Under the pieces are notes generated by a model. It did not search any database. It had not been told where the DNA came from and was given only the letters and a program-made list of their open reading frames with translations. Below are positions 1-10,482 of a DNA stretch of 64,000 nt, in pieces. This DNA is from Amia ocellicauda (lineage: Eukaryota > Chordata > Actinopteri > Amiiformes > Amiidae): the NCBI RefSeq assembly GCF_036373705.1, contig NC_089866.1, forward strand, positions 3,192,001 to 3,256,000, given 5' to 3'. Numbering within the stretch: position 1 is the first letter of the stretch; each line of letters opens with the position of its first letter. The position numbers and the translations under genes were made by a program.

Positions 1-402
1 AAACATCATCGATGCGGACGGCAAGAATGGTTTCAGTCTCATCCCAAACCACCAGTTGATGAAAGCTACATCTTCCAACTCCACAGGGCTGAAGCTCTGG
101 ACTCTCAGTTGTCCTATCACATCCAGGACATGGGACAAAAGCGAGGTGGGCATCAGTCCGGAGGACTGTAAGAGAAATAGACTTGTGAAACATATGTCTA
201 CATGCTCCGATAATGTTTAATTAGTAATCATTAAAATAAAAATATATGAATTGCTGCTTACAACTGGAACCTAATTAAAATATATGGATGTCAATTATGT
301 AATTACAAAATATAACAATAACTGATGGCACTACAATATGGCACTTCACTGTATTTTTGCACTTATGTTGTAAGTCGCACTGGATAAAGACGTCTGCCAA
401 GA

Positions 403-454
<52 letters not shown>

Positions 455-2226
455 TAGTTTTGACACATGCAGCTCAAAATCTCCAAAACATGCTGTGAAA
501 TACATTTTAGAAACATTAAGCATAACTACATTAATGGTAAGAATGAGTTAATCCCCATAAAACATGTCAGACTGAGTTTTTTGAATAATTTTATTTTGTT
601 TAATATATATATATAGGATAGCATCTTGCAGTTGATGGAGATTTGTGGGATGCACATCCAGGGCACGAAGCTCCCGTTCCACCACATCCCAAAGACGCTC
701 TATTGGGTTGAGATCTGGTGACTGTGGGGGCCAGTTTAGTACAGTGAACTCATTGTCATGTTCAAGAAACCAGTTTGAAATGATTCGACCTTTGTGACAT
801 GGTGCATTATCCTGCTGGAAGTAGCCATCAGAGGATGGGTACATGGTGGTCATAAAGGGATGGACATGGTCAGAAACAATGCTCAGGTAGGCCGTGGCAT
901 TTAAACGATGCCCAATTGGCACTAAGGGGCCTAAAGTGTGCCAAGAAAACATCCCCCACACCATTACACCACCACCACCAGCCTGCACAGTGGTAACAAG
1001 GCATGGTGGATCCATGTTCTCATTCTGTTTACGCCAAATTCTGACTCTACCATCTGAATGTCTCAACAGAAATCGAGACTCATCAGACCAGGCAACATTT
1101 TTCCAGTCTTCAACTGTCCAATTTTGGTGAGCTTGTGCAAATTGTAGCCTCTTTTTCCTATTTGTAGTGGAGATGAGTGGTACCCGGTGGGGTCTTCTGC
1201 TGTTGTAGCCCATCCGCCTCAAGGTTGTACGTGTTGTGGCTTCACAAATGCTTTGCTGCATACCTCGGTTGTAACGAGTGCTTATTTCAGTCAAAGTTGC
1301 TCTTCTATCAGCTTGAATCAGTCGGCCCATTCTCCTCTGACCTCTAGCATCAACAAGGCATTTTTGCCCACAGGACTGCCGCATACTGGATGTTTTTCCC
1401 TTTTCACACCATTCTTTGTAAACCCTAGAAATGGTTGTGCGTGAAAATCGTCTGGCACCAACAACCATGCCACGCTCAAAATTGCTTAAATCACCTTTCT
1501 TTCCCATTCAGACATTCAGTTTGGAGTTCAGGAGATTGTCTTGACCAGGACCACACCCCTAAATGCATTGAAGCAACTGCCATGTGATTGGTTGATTAGA
1601 TAATTGCATTCATGAGAAATTGAACAGGTGTTCCTAATAATCCTTTAGGTGAGTGTATAGTGTGTGCGCGTGTGTGTATTTCCCGTATTAATAATAAAGT
1701 ACCCTGTAAGAGAAGACATCCAGGGCTATGTCCAGTATCCCACTGTGTCTGGTTAGGAGCACGGTTATGCTCTCCTTGGTGAAGTTGACGTCTGGGTCAG
1801 CAGTGCAGTTAAGGAATGCAGTCAAGTCACTTGTGCTGACGTTCATCACCTGCGTTTCAAACAATCGAGTGAGAGATGAGAACTGGTTAAGAGGATCAGT
1901 GTGGAGAAGAGGGAGCCAAGGAGAGGCACATGACTGACTTTTCTGCATGTCTAACTGACAACTTCAATCAGGTTTTCACATTCCTTTAAGAACAGCCTTT
2001 CTTTACGAAAGTTCACTTACCGAGTAGCATGTTTGATCTAAACTGTCGCAGATTCCAGCAGGGAGGTTGGCAGTGGCAGAGCTAAACATGACAAGGTAGA
2101 TACAATGTAAAAGTAAATAGTGACCAAAAAATCCCTTCGGTGGATGAATGTGGCTAAACGTTTAAGACAATGCAAGAGAACCTCTGGGCTCTGACACAGC
2201 ATTAGTTACTAAACGACAGCATTAAG

Positions 2227-2267
<41 letters not shown>

Positions 2268-2586
2268 AGTGTTGTAGTAGAATACATTTAGGGTCAATTG
2301 CAACCGACTTGCAGAGTTAGTACGGAGCTACCCTGCGTAGGGCGCTATACAAATTAAAATGTATTGATTGATTGATTGATTGATTTATAGGGGGATAGTT
2401 TTAATACATACCGGTTCATTCCAGGGCACAAGACATCCTCTAAAAAGACAAAATATAAAAAGGAAGAGCATTAAAACAATATTGTTCTGTTGTGTATATA
2501 AAATATCACTGCACTCGATTTGTAGGCTATTGATATGTAGTCTTACCTTCAATACTCGCTGATGCACACTAAAATGAGATTTAACA

Positions 2587-2623
<37 letters not shown>

Positions 2624-3751
2624 GCTGCTGTTTAGTAATATATATTCAATTTAAAACAGAAAACAAAAAGTACCAAAAAAGAATATGTGTATAAAAACAG
2701 CAATACAATGCAATACAAGATTGACACTGTAAGGATGCACACGCTGCTGATGCGGTGACGGAATGGGGGGACTAATGATTTTGTGGCCAGGATTTACTAA
2801 CACATGCGCAAGTTTTAAGTAGGAAGTAATTAACCATCTCTTGGCCACATTTTTAATAATCCATGGGAACAAATTAATATCTCGTTGACCGAATACATAA
2901 CTTGGGTATGTATAGGCTCAAATTAGCGCCACGAGTAACGAATTCAAAATAAAATATATCGTAAACGAGAAAAATAAAGTTGAGAAAAAAGTGACGGTTC
3001 TTCCTAACCCAATCAGTGAGCAGAGTGGGATTCCTCATGAATTCATATATAAATCCCAGAGGATGAACACATGAATATGTCATGCACTTCATCTGAGATC
3101 TTATGTTAATCACATGTATTACAACAGGGTTAGTGTTAGGGTAAGTGCGGGTTCATGTGTTCAACATCAGAACTCAGATGATGTTAATGATGTATTGATG
3201 TTTAAATCATATGGTATTCATATATGAATTAATGGGGAATTATGGCACCTTATTTAAAAGTGTTACCAATATTATTTTAAATATACAGTTACCTCGGAAG
3301 TGACTGGTTTCGTGACATGGACTAGAATGAAAAAACAAAAACAAATGTCAAAAGCCATCAGCATCTTTATCTCTCTGGGCTCTATTAAAATAATATCAGA
3401 AACTCTGAGTCAAGAGTGTGACATGTTCAGACTATGGCAATTCAGTCTTTTTATTTTATAATAATTTGTCTATAATAATATTATTGGCCTGCCTGGAATC
3501 AAACTACTCAGTCGAATCCATGTATATATTATTGTTGTCGTTGTTGAATAAATGTTTTATGCACCTGAATGAATCCCTTACGTTAAAATTAGAGCCAGTA
3601 GTAATATTAATACATTAATCATCATCATCATCATAAAGATTCAAATTTGCTGAGGCCAAAATAAACACCACAACAGCTTATGAGAAGAAGACTCACTTAT
3701 GCTTATGACAGCAAAAGCCAAGATGCACAAGGATTGAGAGCAGCGTCCCAT
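1..3751 (-). CDS. 5' part of an unidentified secreted protein gene with microexons (partial, 3' end outside window)
   Basis: I do not recognise this gene. Seven coding segments on the minus strand join with matching phases: 3697-3751 (ATG, 55 bp), 3293-3321 (29 bp), 2547-2568 (22 bp), 2412-2439 (28 bp), 2021-2081 (61 bp), about 1703-1942 or 1703-1849 (first base uncertain), and 1-165. Donors and acceptors are GT-AG. The first exon encodes a hydrophobic signal peptide (MGRCSQSLCILAFAVIS). The next four tiny exons give a Cys-containing linker (motifs LCPG, AGICD, QTCYS). The later exons give a helical, N-glycosylation-rich stretch (NVST, NCTAD, NFTKES) and an FSPVELEDVAFIN block ending in LKPFLPS. 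This layout recalls the mesothelin/stereocilin/otoancorin type of superhelical extracellular protein, but that is only an impression. Seen: signal peptide, splice sites, frame continuity. Inferred: secreted or cell-surface product. The Tc1 copy lies in the intron between the last two exons. Confidence 0.6.
344..455 (+). repeat. 3' tail of a fish retroposon (SINE/LINE type) ending in (AAT)n
   Basis: The stretch contains the fish retroposon tail 'taagtcgcactggataaaga' followed by 'cgtctgccaagaaataataat' and then a long AAT run (about 404-453). A second copy in the same orientation occurs at about 30035-30115. This GGATAA...GCGTCTGCCAA tail is common at the 3' ends of fish SINEs and LINEs. The 5' part is not recognisable. 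Confidence 0.7.
548..1507 (-). pseudogene. Tc1-like transposase, internally deleted and C-terminally truncated
   Basis: The 319-codon frame still shows the DD34E catalytic layout: WSDESRF (first Asp), QQDNAPCHK (second Asp) and SPDLNPIERLWD (Glu). The N-terminus starts MGKKGDLSNFERGMVVGARR and then jumps directly to FSRTTISRVYKEW; intact relatives carry about 13 more residues there, so part of the first helix-turn-helix DNA-binding domain is deleted in frame. The C-terminus ends in a non-homologous YIYIKQNK tail after the LHQLQDAI motif. The catalytic core is well preserved, but loss of DNA-binding helix and tail makes activity unlikely. Confidence 0.87.
548..1660 (-). mobile_element. Tc1/mariner-type DNA transposon, 3'-truncated
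   Basis: A Tc1-like element reads right to left. Its 5' end with terminal inverted repeat sequence is at about 1540-1660, ending in 'cctaataatcctttaggtga' and followed by TA, as expected for a TA target. The transposase reading frame fills 548-1507. The opposite end is missing: the C-terminal coding sequence runs into a short TA repeat at about 605-617, and no matching inverted repeat is seen to the left. It is therefore a dead, one-ended copy inside an intron of the minus-strand secreted-protein gene. Confidence 0.88.
2229..2386 (+). repeat. ATT microsatellite plus retroposon tail with (TTGA)n
   Basis: A TTA run at about 2229-2267 is followed by a LINE/SINE-like 3' tail ('gggcgctatacaaattaaaa') that ends in five copies of TTGA at about 2362-2384. 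The GCGCTATAxAA tail with a short simple repeat is typical of fish non-LTR retroposons. It lies in an intron of the left-hand minus-strand gene. Confidence 0.6.
2589..2622. repeat. (ATT)n microsatellite
   Basis: An uninterrupted trinucleotide run of ATT/TTA, one of four in the first 5 kb. Confidence 0.9.
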
Positions 3752-4758
3752 TGTCTCACTGTATTTTCACTCAGGTACTCATCAGTAACTCTGCAGAAAG
3801 AAACAAAACAGCAACAACAAAATTAACTGGAATCTAACCTCATACGGTGCCACTAACAGTACAGAGAATCTGCATAGCTGTATAATGTCAAGTGTGGCTG
3901 AGACTGTGACAGAGATACTGTGCTTAACTAGCACTAAGATCATTTTATGTGCTGGGGTACTGAAATTGTGTATTGACTTTTTACCCCTCACTAACAACAG
4001 GCATTTTAGTTACAGTGAGGGGGAGTGTGCTTTTTGCCTCAAACTGACTAAAACAATGCAAAAATTGAATTCATGTTCCAGTCTATAAATACCTCAGTCA
4101 TTATCATCGCATTGCTACACCATTCCTGCTGTATCCAAATGAGGTGTGACTTGGAAAGTACAACTGGTTGAGCTGCCTTGTCACTTTGAGTCACACCCAA
4201 TAAATCACTTGATCACACTTTCCTGTTTTCATATTAATTAGGCTCCTTTAAAGTTGTTGTTTCCTAACTATTTAAATCCAGAGCACCAGCTACCGTTTTA
4301 TGAATATGAACAGCTGTACTTAAAATTACTCATCCTTCCTTTGAAACAATGCCATCTGGTGATTCACTTAGTTTAATCAATACTGTGCACTGATCAAAAT
4401 GTATTTATCAATGTTACTTTGAAAAACTATGTGAGACATTTTTTGAAATCAATGGCAGTCAAATATTCGCTCCCCCTTCAACCCCAGTTCAATCTGAAAC
4501 TTTTACAGTTTCTCTCTGTGGCCGAATCAGTTTTCAACAGAGTCTGAAAAGCTATCATTGATAATTAAGTATAGTTTGATTAACAGTATTTATTAAACTA
4601 AATTAATCTTTATTATTTCAGACAAAGGGTGTGAGTTCTTTAAAGTATAACTGTGTGTATTTGTCATCTCTTATGGATAGTCAAAAATCAAGTTTACGTT
4701 AATCGCAGCAGAGTTATGGTTATTGTCGGGGGAAGACAATTATCATGAACACAATACA

Positions 4759-4801
<43 letters not shown>

Positions 4802-4819
4802 GTTATTATTATTCGTAGT

Positions 4820-4854
<35 letters not shown>

Positions 4855-5580
4855 TTGCACTTTTATTAGTTGACAAATGATATTCTTTTAACTTGTGTAA
4901 TAAACCATTGGCATTGTGTAACTTTGTCAAAGCTGTCTGGAACTCCTGTGTGGTTTATGGTCTTGACAACTCAACTGCTCCAAACTAGTTCAAATATGAA
5001 CCTGTGCAGAGAGGTGATATTATGGTTTGGGGTTGTTATTCATTCTGGGTGCTAGCGCTCTGCAAAGACTAGGTGGCGTGGATCGGCAGACTACATTTTC
5101 ATTACTAGAAGTGACATTAGCCACCAATTTGGATTATACAGTTCTGTGGCGAAGCACCCTGTCCTGTGTACTATAATCACACCCTTTGTTAGAAATCATG
5201 CTAATAGTAATTAATTTAGTTAATATTAGTAAAATAGTAAAATATTGTTAATCAAATTATACTTTATCAATGATGGCTTTTGAGACTTTGTTGAACACTG
5301 TAAGCATTTCTCACAATTGTGAGTCTGACTCACTTTCACTTCTGTCTCTAACTTCTAAGTGTCTTCAAAATATCAGATTTCAAATGATATGCGGTCCGGA
5401 CACAGCTACATCACAACCATTCGAACTTGATAAGAGCAGGGCAAATTATTTATTTTGCAAAATGAACTGTATAACGCCTCCCTTGAACAGTGTCCTTTTA
5501 CAGTCTCGGCAGCATCGTGTGATGGTACGAGGTCTGATATTGAGTGTTGCATTTACAAGTGACTTTAAAACACTTGGCTT
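3752..5580. other. Upstream intergenic region of the left-hand gene; microsatellites only
   Basis: I see no convincing coding exon here. It holds the presumed 5' flank of the minus-strand secreted-protein gene, a TTA run at about 4760-4812 and a GA run at about 4820-4855. The open frames in it have no recognisable motifs and no splice-consistent partners. Confidence 0.6.
4759..4855. repeat. Compound microsatellite (ATT)n then (GA)n
   Basis: About 50 bases of TTA repeats with one interruption are followed within a few bases by a GA run with one interruption. Confidence 0.92.
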
Positions 5581-5584
5581 AGTA

Positions 5585-6077
5585 GTGTCAAATTCTGAAA
5601 TAGGGGGGCGGGGGATACTTGGTCTGAGTAGGAATACATAATCTCAGAAAATATTGACAATTATGACATATTCTGGAACCAGACAGTCTACTGATCAAAA
5701 CAAGACCATCCACATTTTGGTAGAAGCAACATACACCCATAGAGAGCTAAACATGCCAAGATGGAAAATTCTTTTTACAGTGTACTAATACACATCGATT
5801 TTACATCAGAGAATGGGAGTCTCAGCTTTCATGAGATACCAAACACTTGGCAAACAACACAACAGTGTTTGGTGCCCTTTTAAGCGTACCAGAGGGGTTG
5901 TCAGCTTAAGGGGTTACATTTTGTTAAACAAAACGATTCCATGATTCCATTTATTTATCTCCAATTGTGTATTTGTTCTATGCTTTAATTTCAGAGTACA
6001 TTGAGACATTGAACTGCATACATTTCAATAAAAACTAGAACAATTGAGATGTTCTAAAACTTTTGACCAGTAGTGCA
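5585..6077. repeat. Dispersed DNA-transposon-like repeat, copy 1
   Basis: This interval shares blocks with 31325-31740. Block A ('cttggtctgagtaggaatac' to 'catattctggaaccagacag') is inverted in the second copy, whereas block B ('gataccaaacacttggcaaa') is in the same orientation. The right end reads 'ctaaaacttttgaccagtag' and resembles a mariner-type inverted terminus. No coding frame is preserved. Which class it belongs to is an inference. Confidence 0.6.
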
Positions 6078-6165
6078 TGGTCTATGGTCATAGATGAACT
6101 ACATTCATATTTGTTATTTGATTGGCCCACTGTGTAACTATATAGAATGTAATATTAAGTTAAAT

Positions 6166-6868
6166 ATTATATCTGGAGGATTAGCGGTAGGAGTGTGTTA
6201 CAGGCCACCCAACTCAGATATTCAGAAAGATGCTGCACTGTACAGTGTAATCAGGACTGCATGTAGCAAGGATGTGGCTGTTATAAAGGGGGATTTCAAT
6301 TTCCCAAACATAGACTGGGAAAGCCCAGTTGGGACTACAGAAGCAGAAATAGAAATGGTTGAGATGGTAAATGACTGCTTTCTAACTCAATTTGTCAGGG
6401 AACCAACCAGGGAGAGAGCATGCATTGACTTGATCTTTTCAAATAAGAACATAAGAACATAAGAAAGTTTACAAACGAGAGGAGGCCATTCGACCCATCG
6501 TGCTCGTTTGGTGTTCATTAATATCTAAGTGATCCAAGGATCCTATCAAGTCTATTTTTAAATGTTCACAAACTTTCAGCTTCAACCACATCGCTGGGGA
6601 GTTTATTCCAGATTGTGACTGCTCTCTGTGTAAAGAAGTGTCTCCTGTTTTCCGTTTTGAATGCCGTTTTGAATGCAAATGACCAAGACAGAGTCAGAGG
6701 GACACTAGTTAGAGAACCAATGGCAAATTGTGATCACAATATGGGTAGCTTTGAGGCATACTTGGATGGTTATATTTTAAGAATATACTACAGGGGAAAT
6801 TTTATGACACAGCACAGAAATTAAAGCAATTAAAAAGGGAAATCAGGTTTGCCACACAGGTGTACATG
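6166..6868 (+). mobile_element. CR1-like LINE fragment (endonuclease region), interrupted by a nested insertion
   Basis: The plus-strand translation shows an AP-endonuclease segment: GVCYRPPNSDIQKD, then GDFNFPNIDWESP, then VREPTRERACIDLIFSN. The frame is broken at 6444 by a 231-base insertion and resumes at 6681 (DQDRVRGTLVREPMANCDHN). After about 6760 it jumps to a downstream LINE segment (FYDTAQKLKQLKREIRFAT in a shifted frame), so there is also an internal deletion. The same protein stretch is uninterrupted in the minus-strand copy at 15248-15767. Confidence 0.85.
6445..6675 (-). mobile_element. 5'-truncated 3' end of the same LINE family, inserted in reverse, with CAAAT target duplication
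   Basis: The inserted 231 bases match, in orientation, the 3' end of the minus-strand LINE at 13386-13520 (shared 'ccaaggatcctat', 'ttcagcttcaaccaca', 'ctggggagttt', 'aagtgtctcctgtttt'). It carries the family's tail, an 8-base TTCTTATG repeat seen on this strand as AAGAACAT. CAAAT occurs at 6440-6444 and again at 6676-6680, a 5-base target site duplication. The far end has a 12-base tandem duplication (cgttttgaatgc twice). Confidence 0.8.
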
Positions 6869-6869
6869 T

Positions 6870-8720
6870 TAATCCAGTATACATCTTCAACAATTTATGT
6901 CCCTAATTTATAAACCAGTTTGACAAAGTTTGAATTTTGCCTGGGGGGACGTAAATGATTTTGTAAAACAGATCTCAATAGTTTATCTTTTACATATACC
7001 TGTTTAAAAAAAGAAAAGAAAAGACACTGAGTACGCTTATAATGTGATACCAAACGTGAGGCAACAACAGCCCATTCAACCTTTAAGGCTTTTTGTTGTG
7101 TTTAAGCCACCTACATTATGAACTATATAACTCATCATTACCAGATTTCAGTCACTGAACATATATGTTTCAAAGCATTCATATAAAATTTGATGTATAT
7201 GTGTGGTAATCAGGATTTCAAAATCGGTTTATAAACTTGGTTCTTCTTTTGCCCCTTTTGCACATCATGTTTATCAGCAGTTTGGTCACAATCTGCCCAT
7301 TCAGCTGCCATGTCACTAATCTCTTACTGTTTCTTCTCTCTCACACATATCTACCTTTTTCCTTTTTCTCAGGAGACCCAACAAGGTATTTAGAATGATC
7401 AAAAATTCAAATGTGCAGAATAAAGAGGTCTAACTTTAATTATTTATTAATAATATTAATACAAAATCTGAGAAGGCTTAAATTGATCTTTTCTCATTTT
7501 TATTAATTGTATGCCACCCCTCCCCTCACAACGCCACCAGGTAAAAAAATAAACACAGATCCACCTCTTGTCGTAAGTCTAAAATGAATGTCCTACCTGT
7601 TCTTTTGCAATCAAGGGAACATCTGTTAACTTTCAAGGTCTGAAGTGAAGTGACATCTTTTTTGGGAGGTGAGCCTCAAACAAGGGTGGGTGTGACAAAG
7701 GCTGTCACTGCATGTGAGTCTGCTGGGGAAATGTTTCACACGATTTGTGAATTGAAAGTGAGTGGTAAACATTTCTGTGAAAGTGCTAACCTAATAATTA
7801 AAGAGCATTTTAAAAGCCCTTTAAGCACTGGTAAGCCTAATTGCTGTCAAGCTATTGTACATTTAAGCACATTATATATTTCTGCTTTGATGATTGTCTA
7901 ATTATGTCTGCAGTCTTATGTGTATCACTTACATAGCATATCATTTTGTACAATATAATGTAATCTTGCAAAGCTTCATTCTGAATTCATGTAAACTGTG
8001 ATTAGGACATAATTGTTAAGATAGAAATTTTTTTTTTTTATATGAACAGAATCCATTTCAATTGTGCGTCTCTGTTAGGCTAACAAGACCAGGTAAAGTT
8101 GGCATGAAAACTGGAAGGTAATACTAACATTCTTGGCATTAAAATGTTTCATTGAACCGTTTCAGAGCTTGGTTTCATCTCCAGTGATGCGTGATGTTCA
8201 TAATTCCAAAGATTCCCGAAGTGTTTATTCAACAGCACTTCGCCAACACGATAACTTGACTAGTTGCATGGTTTGATGTGTTTCTTTTTTATGTATATAG
8301 ATAGATAGATAGATCGATATTTGTTTACAACAGGAGGAATGTGTAACCAAACTGAAGCAGCTCACCTGTGCCACAGCAGCTGAATTTCACCTTTCACCTT
8401 TAACCCTCACATTCACAAAATGTTTATTTTTGTTATGATTATAATAGACTATGTGACATCATTAGGTTGACATTTGCTTTATTTTTTATAAAAAAACAAT
8501 ACATTAACAGAAACAAAGCTCCCAAACCCAGTTAAAAGCTGGTTTAAGCCCAACTTGAATGAGTTAATGTAGTACATTAATCCTCTAGACCCCTTGTTGG
8601 AAATATCACTAGCATCCGTAAAAGGAAACAAATTCATTCAATGGATATGTATATGCAATATATGAAAAGCAATCTTCTGAAGCATACAAAGAGGAATATA
8701 ATGATTCTTAAATAGCTGTA
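6870..8720. other. Intergenic DNA, no feature recognised
   Basis: AT-rich sequence with short open frames only. I see a short ATAG run near 8300 and a poly-T at about 8029, but no gene, no RNA gene and no repeat I can name. Confidence 0.5.
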
Positions 8721-8724
8721 GTAT

Positions 8725-8809
8725 TATATACTACTCAAAAAAATAAGGGAACACTTAACATTGATTTCTGAACTTGGAGTGTTCCCTTAATTTTTTTGAG
8801 CAGTATATA
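8725..8809. mobile_element. Small palindromic MITE (Tc1/mariner-like)
   Basis: Two inverted arms of about 30 bases face each other: 'tactcaaaaaaataagggaa' followed by cact on the left, and its near-exact reverse complement (agtg, ttcccttaatttttttgagc) on the right, separated by about 22 bases. The outer ends are TA-rich, consistent with a TA target. There is no coding capacity. It can form a near-perfect hairpin. Confidence 0.85.
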
Positions 8810-8954
8810 TACTATTCTATTTGTATTGTATTTTATATATATATATATATATATTAATAAATATTAATTGGATATGCAAATATGATAACCTAACCTAAGG
8901 TATTTAAAAGGTGTGTTAGGTGCAGAGAAAACTACCAGGACTTGTTTTGATTTT

Positions 8955-9045
8955 TAATTATTATTAGTTATCGGCTCCGGCTTCCCCGCGACCCTCACCA
9001 GGATAAGCGGTTTCGAAGATGGATGGCTGGATGGATTATTATTAG
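8955..9045 (+). repeat. 3' end of a common fish dispersed repeat
   Basis: 'ggctccggcttccccgcgac' followed by 'caggataagcggtttcgaag' and a GGAT-rich tail is the 3' end of the widespread fish repeat whose 5' part appears at 10203-10480. Only the end of the element is present. Confidence 0.65.
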
Positions 9046-10200
9046 TTTAGGTTGGCCTCATTTGCAAAACATTAAATAAGCAGAAAGACAGGGTTTCAAA
9101 TAAAGGGGTATCCCCATTTCCCCATTAAAACGCATTGTTGTCTTGACAAGCAGAGCTTATATAACCACCAATATTACCCTTCTTAATAATCTAATTTTTC
9201 ACATCAAGCTGCAGTGACAACTGTGAAGCAGCTGAAAAGTCATAAATTCAAAGATAAAGGTAATGTAACATCTATATTTTACTGTTTAAAACCTGTTCAG
9301 AACCTGTTTTCATTAAAATAACAAGTTTAAAAACGAAAATAAAATGTTTCCAGTTAACATGCTTCAAAGAAATATGTGCATTTCAACACACCTCAGCTCC
9401 CTCCCAAGACAGCTATGTGCCTTGGGTCCTAAACCCCACCCACCTACATGTTTAAATGTCATTTGTAGATCACAATAGCAATATATTTAACACTACATTC
9501 TATATTAATCAGTTCATTTTTATGAAATACTAATACTAACCAAATACTTTTATTCAGGCATCAAAATCTTTTCTAAGCTAATTTTGGAAACAAATGCTTG
9601 AGCAACCGCCACAGGCTGAATTATTTTATTGATGATAATGATAAGACTATAACAATAACAATTACTTTTATCAGTCCTCAATCAGAAAACTTCATGTTGT
9701 CAATGATGTGAGAAGATAAAGCACCACAAATATGAAAGACAAAAACATTTCTACTTTTTTTTGCTACCAACCTTAAAATGTCACTGCAGTGTGAATCAAG
9801 CATGGGGTGTTTATCATGGCTGGGTCTAGCTGAGCAAAACAAGGCACAATGTTTCAGTTGCTGACAAATTTCTGCTGACAAAGAAATGGGGGTCTTTGGT
9901 TCTTCAGTGAGAATAAGCAATTCCTTAAGTTTTTACCTGGAATAACAGCTGATTTTGCTTCTTATATTTATAATTAAGTAATTAAGTAATTAACACTTAA
10001 CCTGAAAGCCAAAGCAAAGACGCCTTCAGATTGTCTAAACCTAGTGTTTAGCAATAAATAAGGTATAGCAGAGGTATAGTACTCCTACTATTTAGGATAC
10101 AGCACAGATTGTAAAAATGATAATTAAATTCAATTAAACTATTACCAAATGATTAATATTAAATAAAAAATAATGTATTTGCCATATAAATAATCCAATG
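9046..10200. other. Intergenic DNA, no feature recognised
   Basis: AT-rich, no exon-like segment with splice sites and no named repeat. Confidence 0.5.
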
Positions 10201-10202
10201 TG

Positions 10203-10400
10203 GGGGCAGCACGGTGGCGTGGTGGTTAGCACTGCTGCCTCACAGCTCCAGGGGTCCCAGGCTTGAGTTCCAGCTCTGGGTGCCTGCCTGTGTGGAGTTT
10301 GCATGTTCTTCCCATGTCCATGTGGATTTCCTCTGGGTGCTCCAGTTTCCTCCCAGCATCCAAAGACATGTAGGTGAGGTTAATTGGCTATGCCAAATTG

Positions 10401-10441
<41 letters not shown>

Positions 10442-10482
10442 GCCCAAGAATGGCCTGCTGTCCTGTCCTGTCTTGACAGGAT
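10203..10482 (+). repeat. tRNA-derived SINE-like element, 5' part, ending in (GT)n
   Basis: The copy opens 'gggggcagcacggtggcgtg'. It contains an A-box-like TGGCGTGGTGG at 10215-10225 and, about 45 bases on, a B-box-like GGCTTGAGTTCC at 10260-10271, so the head looks like a decayed tRNA promoter. The body ('gtgtggagtttgcatgttct', 'ctccagtttcctcccagc') is the widespread fish dispersed repeat. A GT run (about 10404-10440) interrupts or ends it. Assigning it to a SINE class rests on the box similarity. Confidence 0.65.

Noticed and set aside
275-523. 82-residue open frame with a long tyrosine run
   Set aside because: It is a read-through of the (AAT)n microsatellite in a retroposon tail, not a gene.
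894-1444. Plus-strand open frames across the Tc1 transposase
   Set aside because: They are antisense shadows of the minus-strand transposase, with no motifs of their own.
4694-4930. Open frame with Asn and Ser-Leu runs
   Set aside because: It is a translation of the ATT and GA microsatellites.
5270-5641. 123-residue plus-strand open frame
   Set aside because: No recognisable domain; its end runs into the dispersed repeat at 5585-6077, and no splice-linked partner was found.
10215-10271. Possible tRNA gene from A- and B-box matches
   Set aside because: The sequence does not fold as a tRNA by eye and continues into a known dispersed repeat, so it is a SINE head at most.
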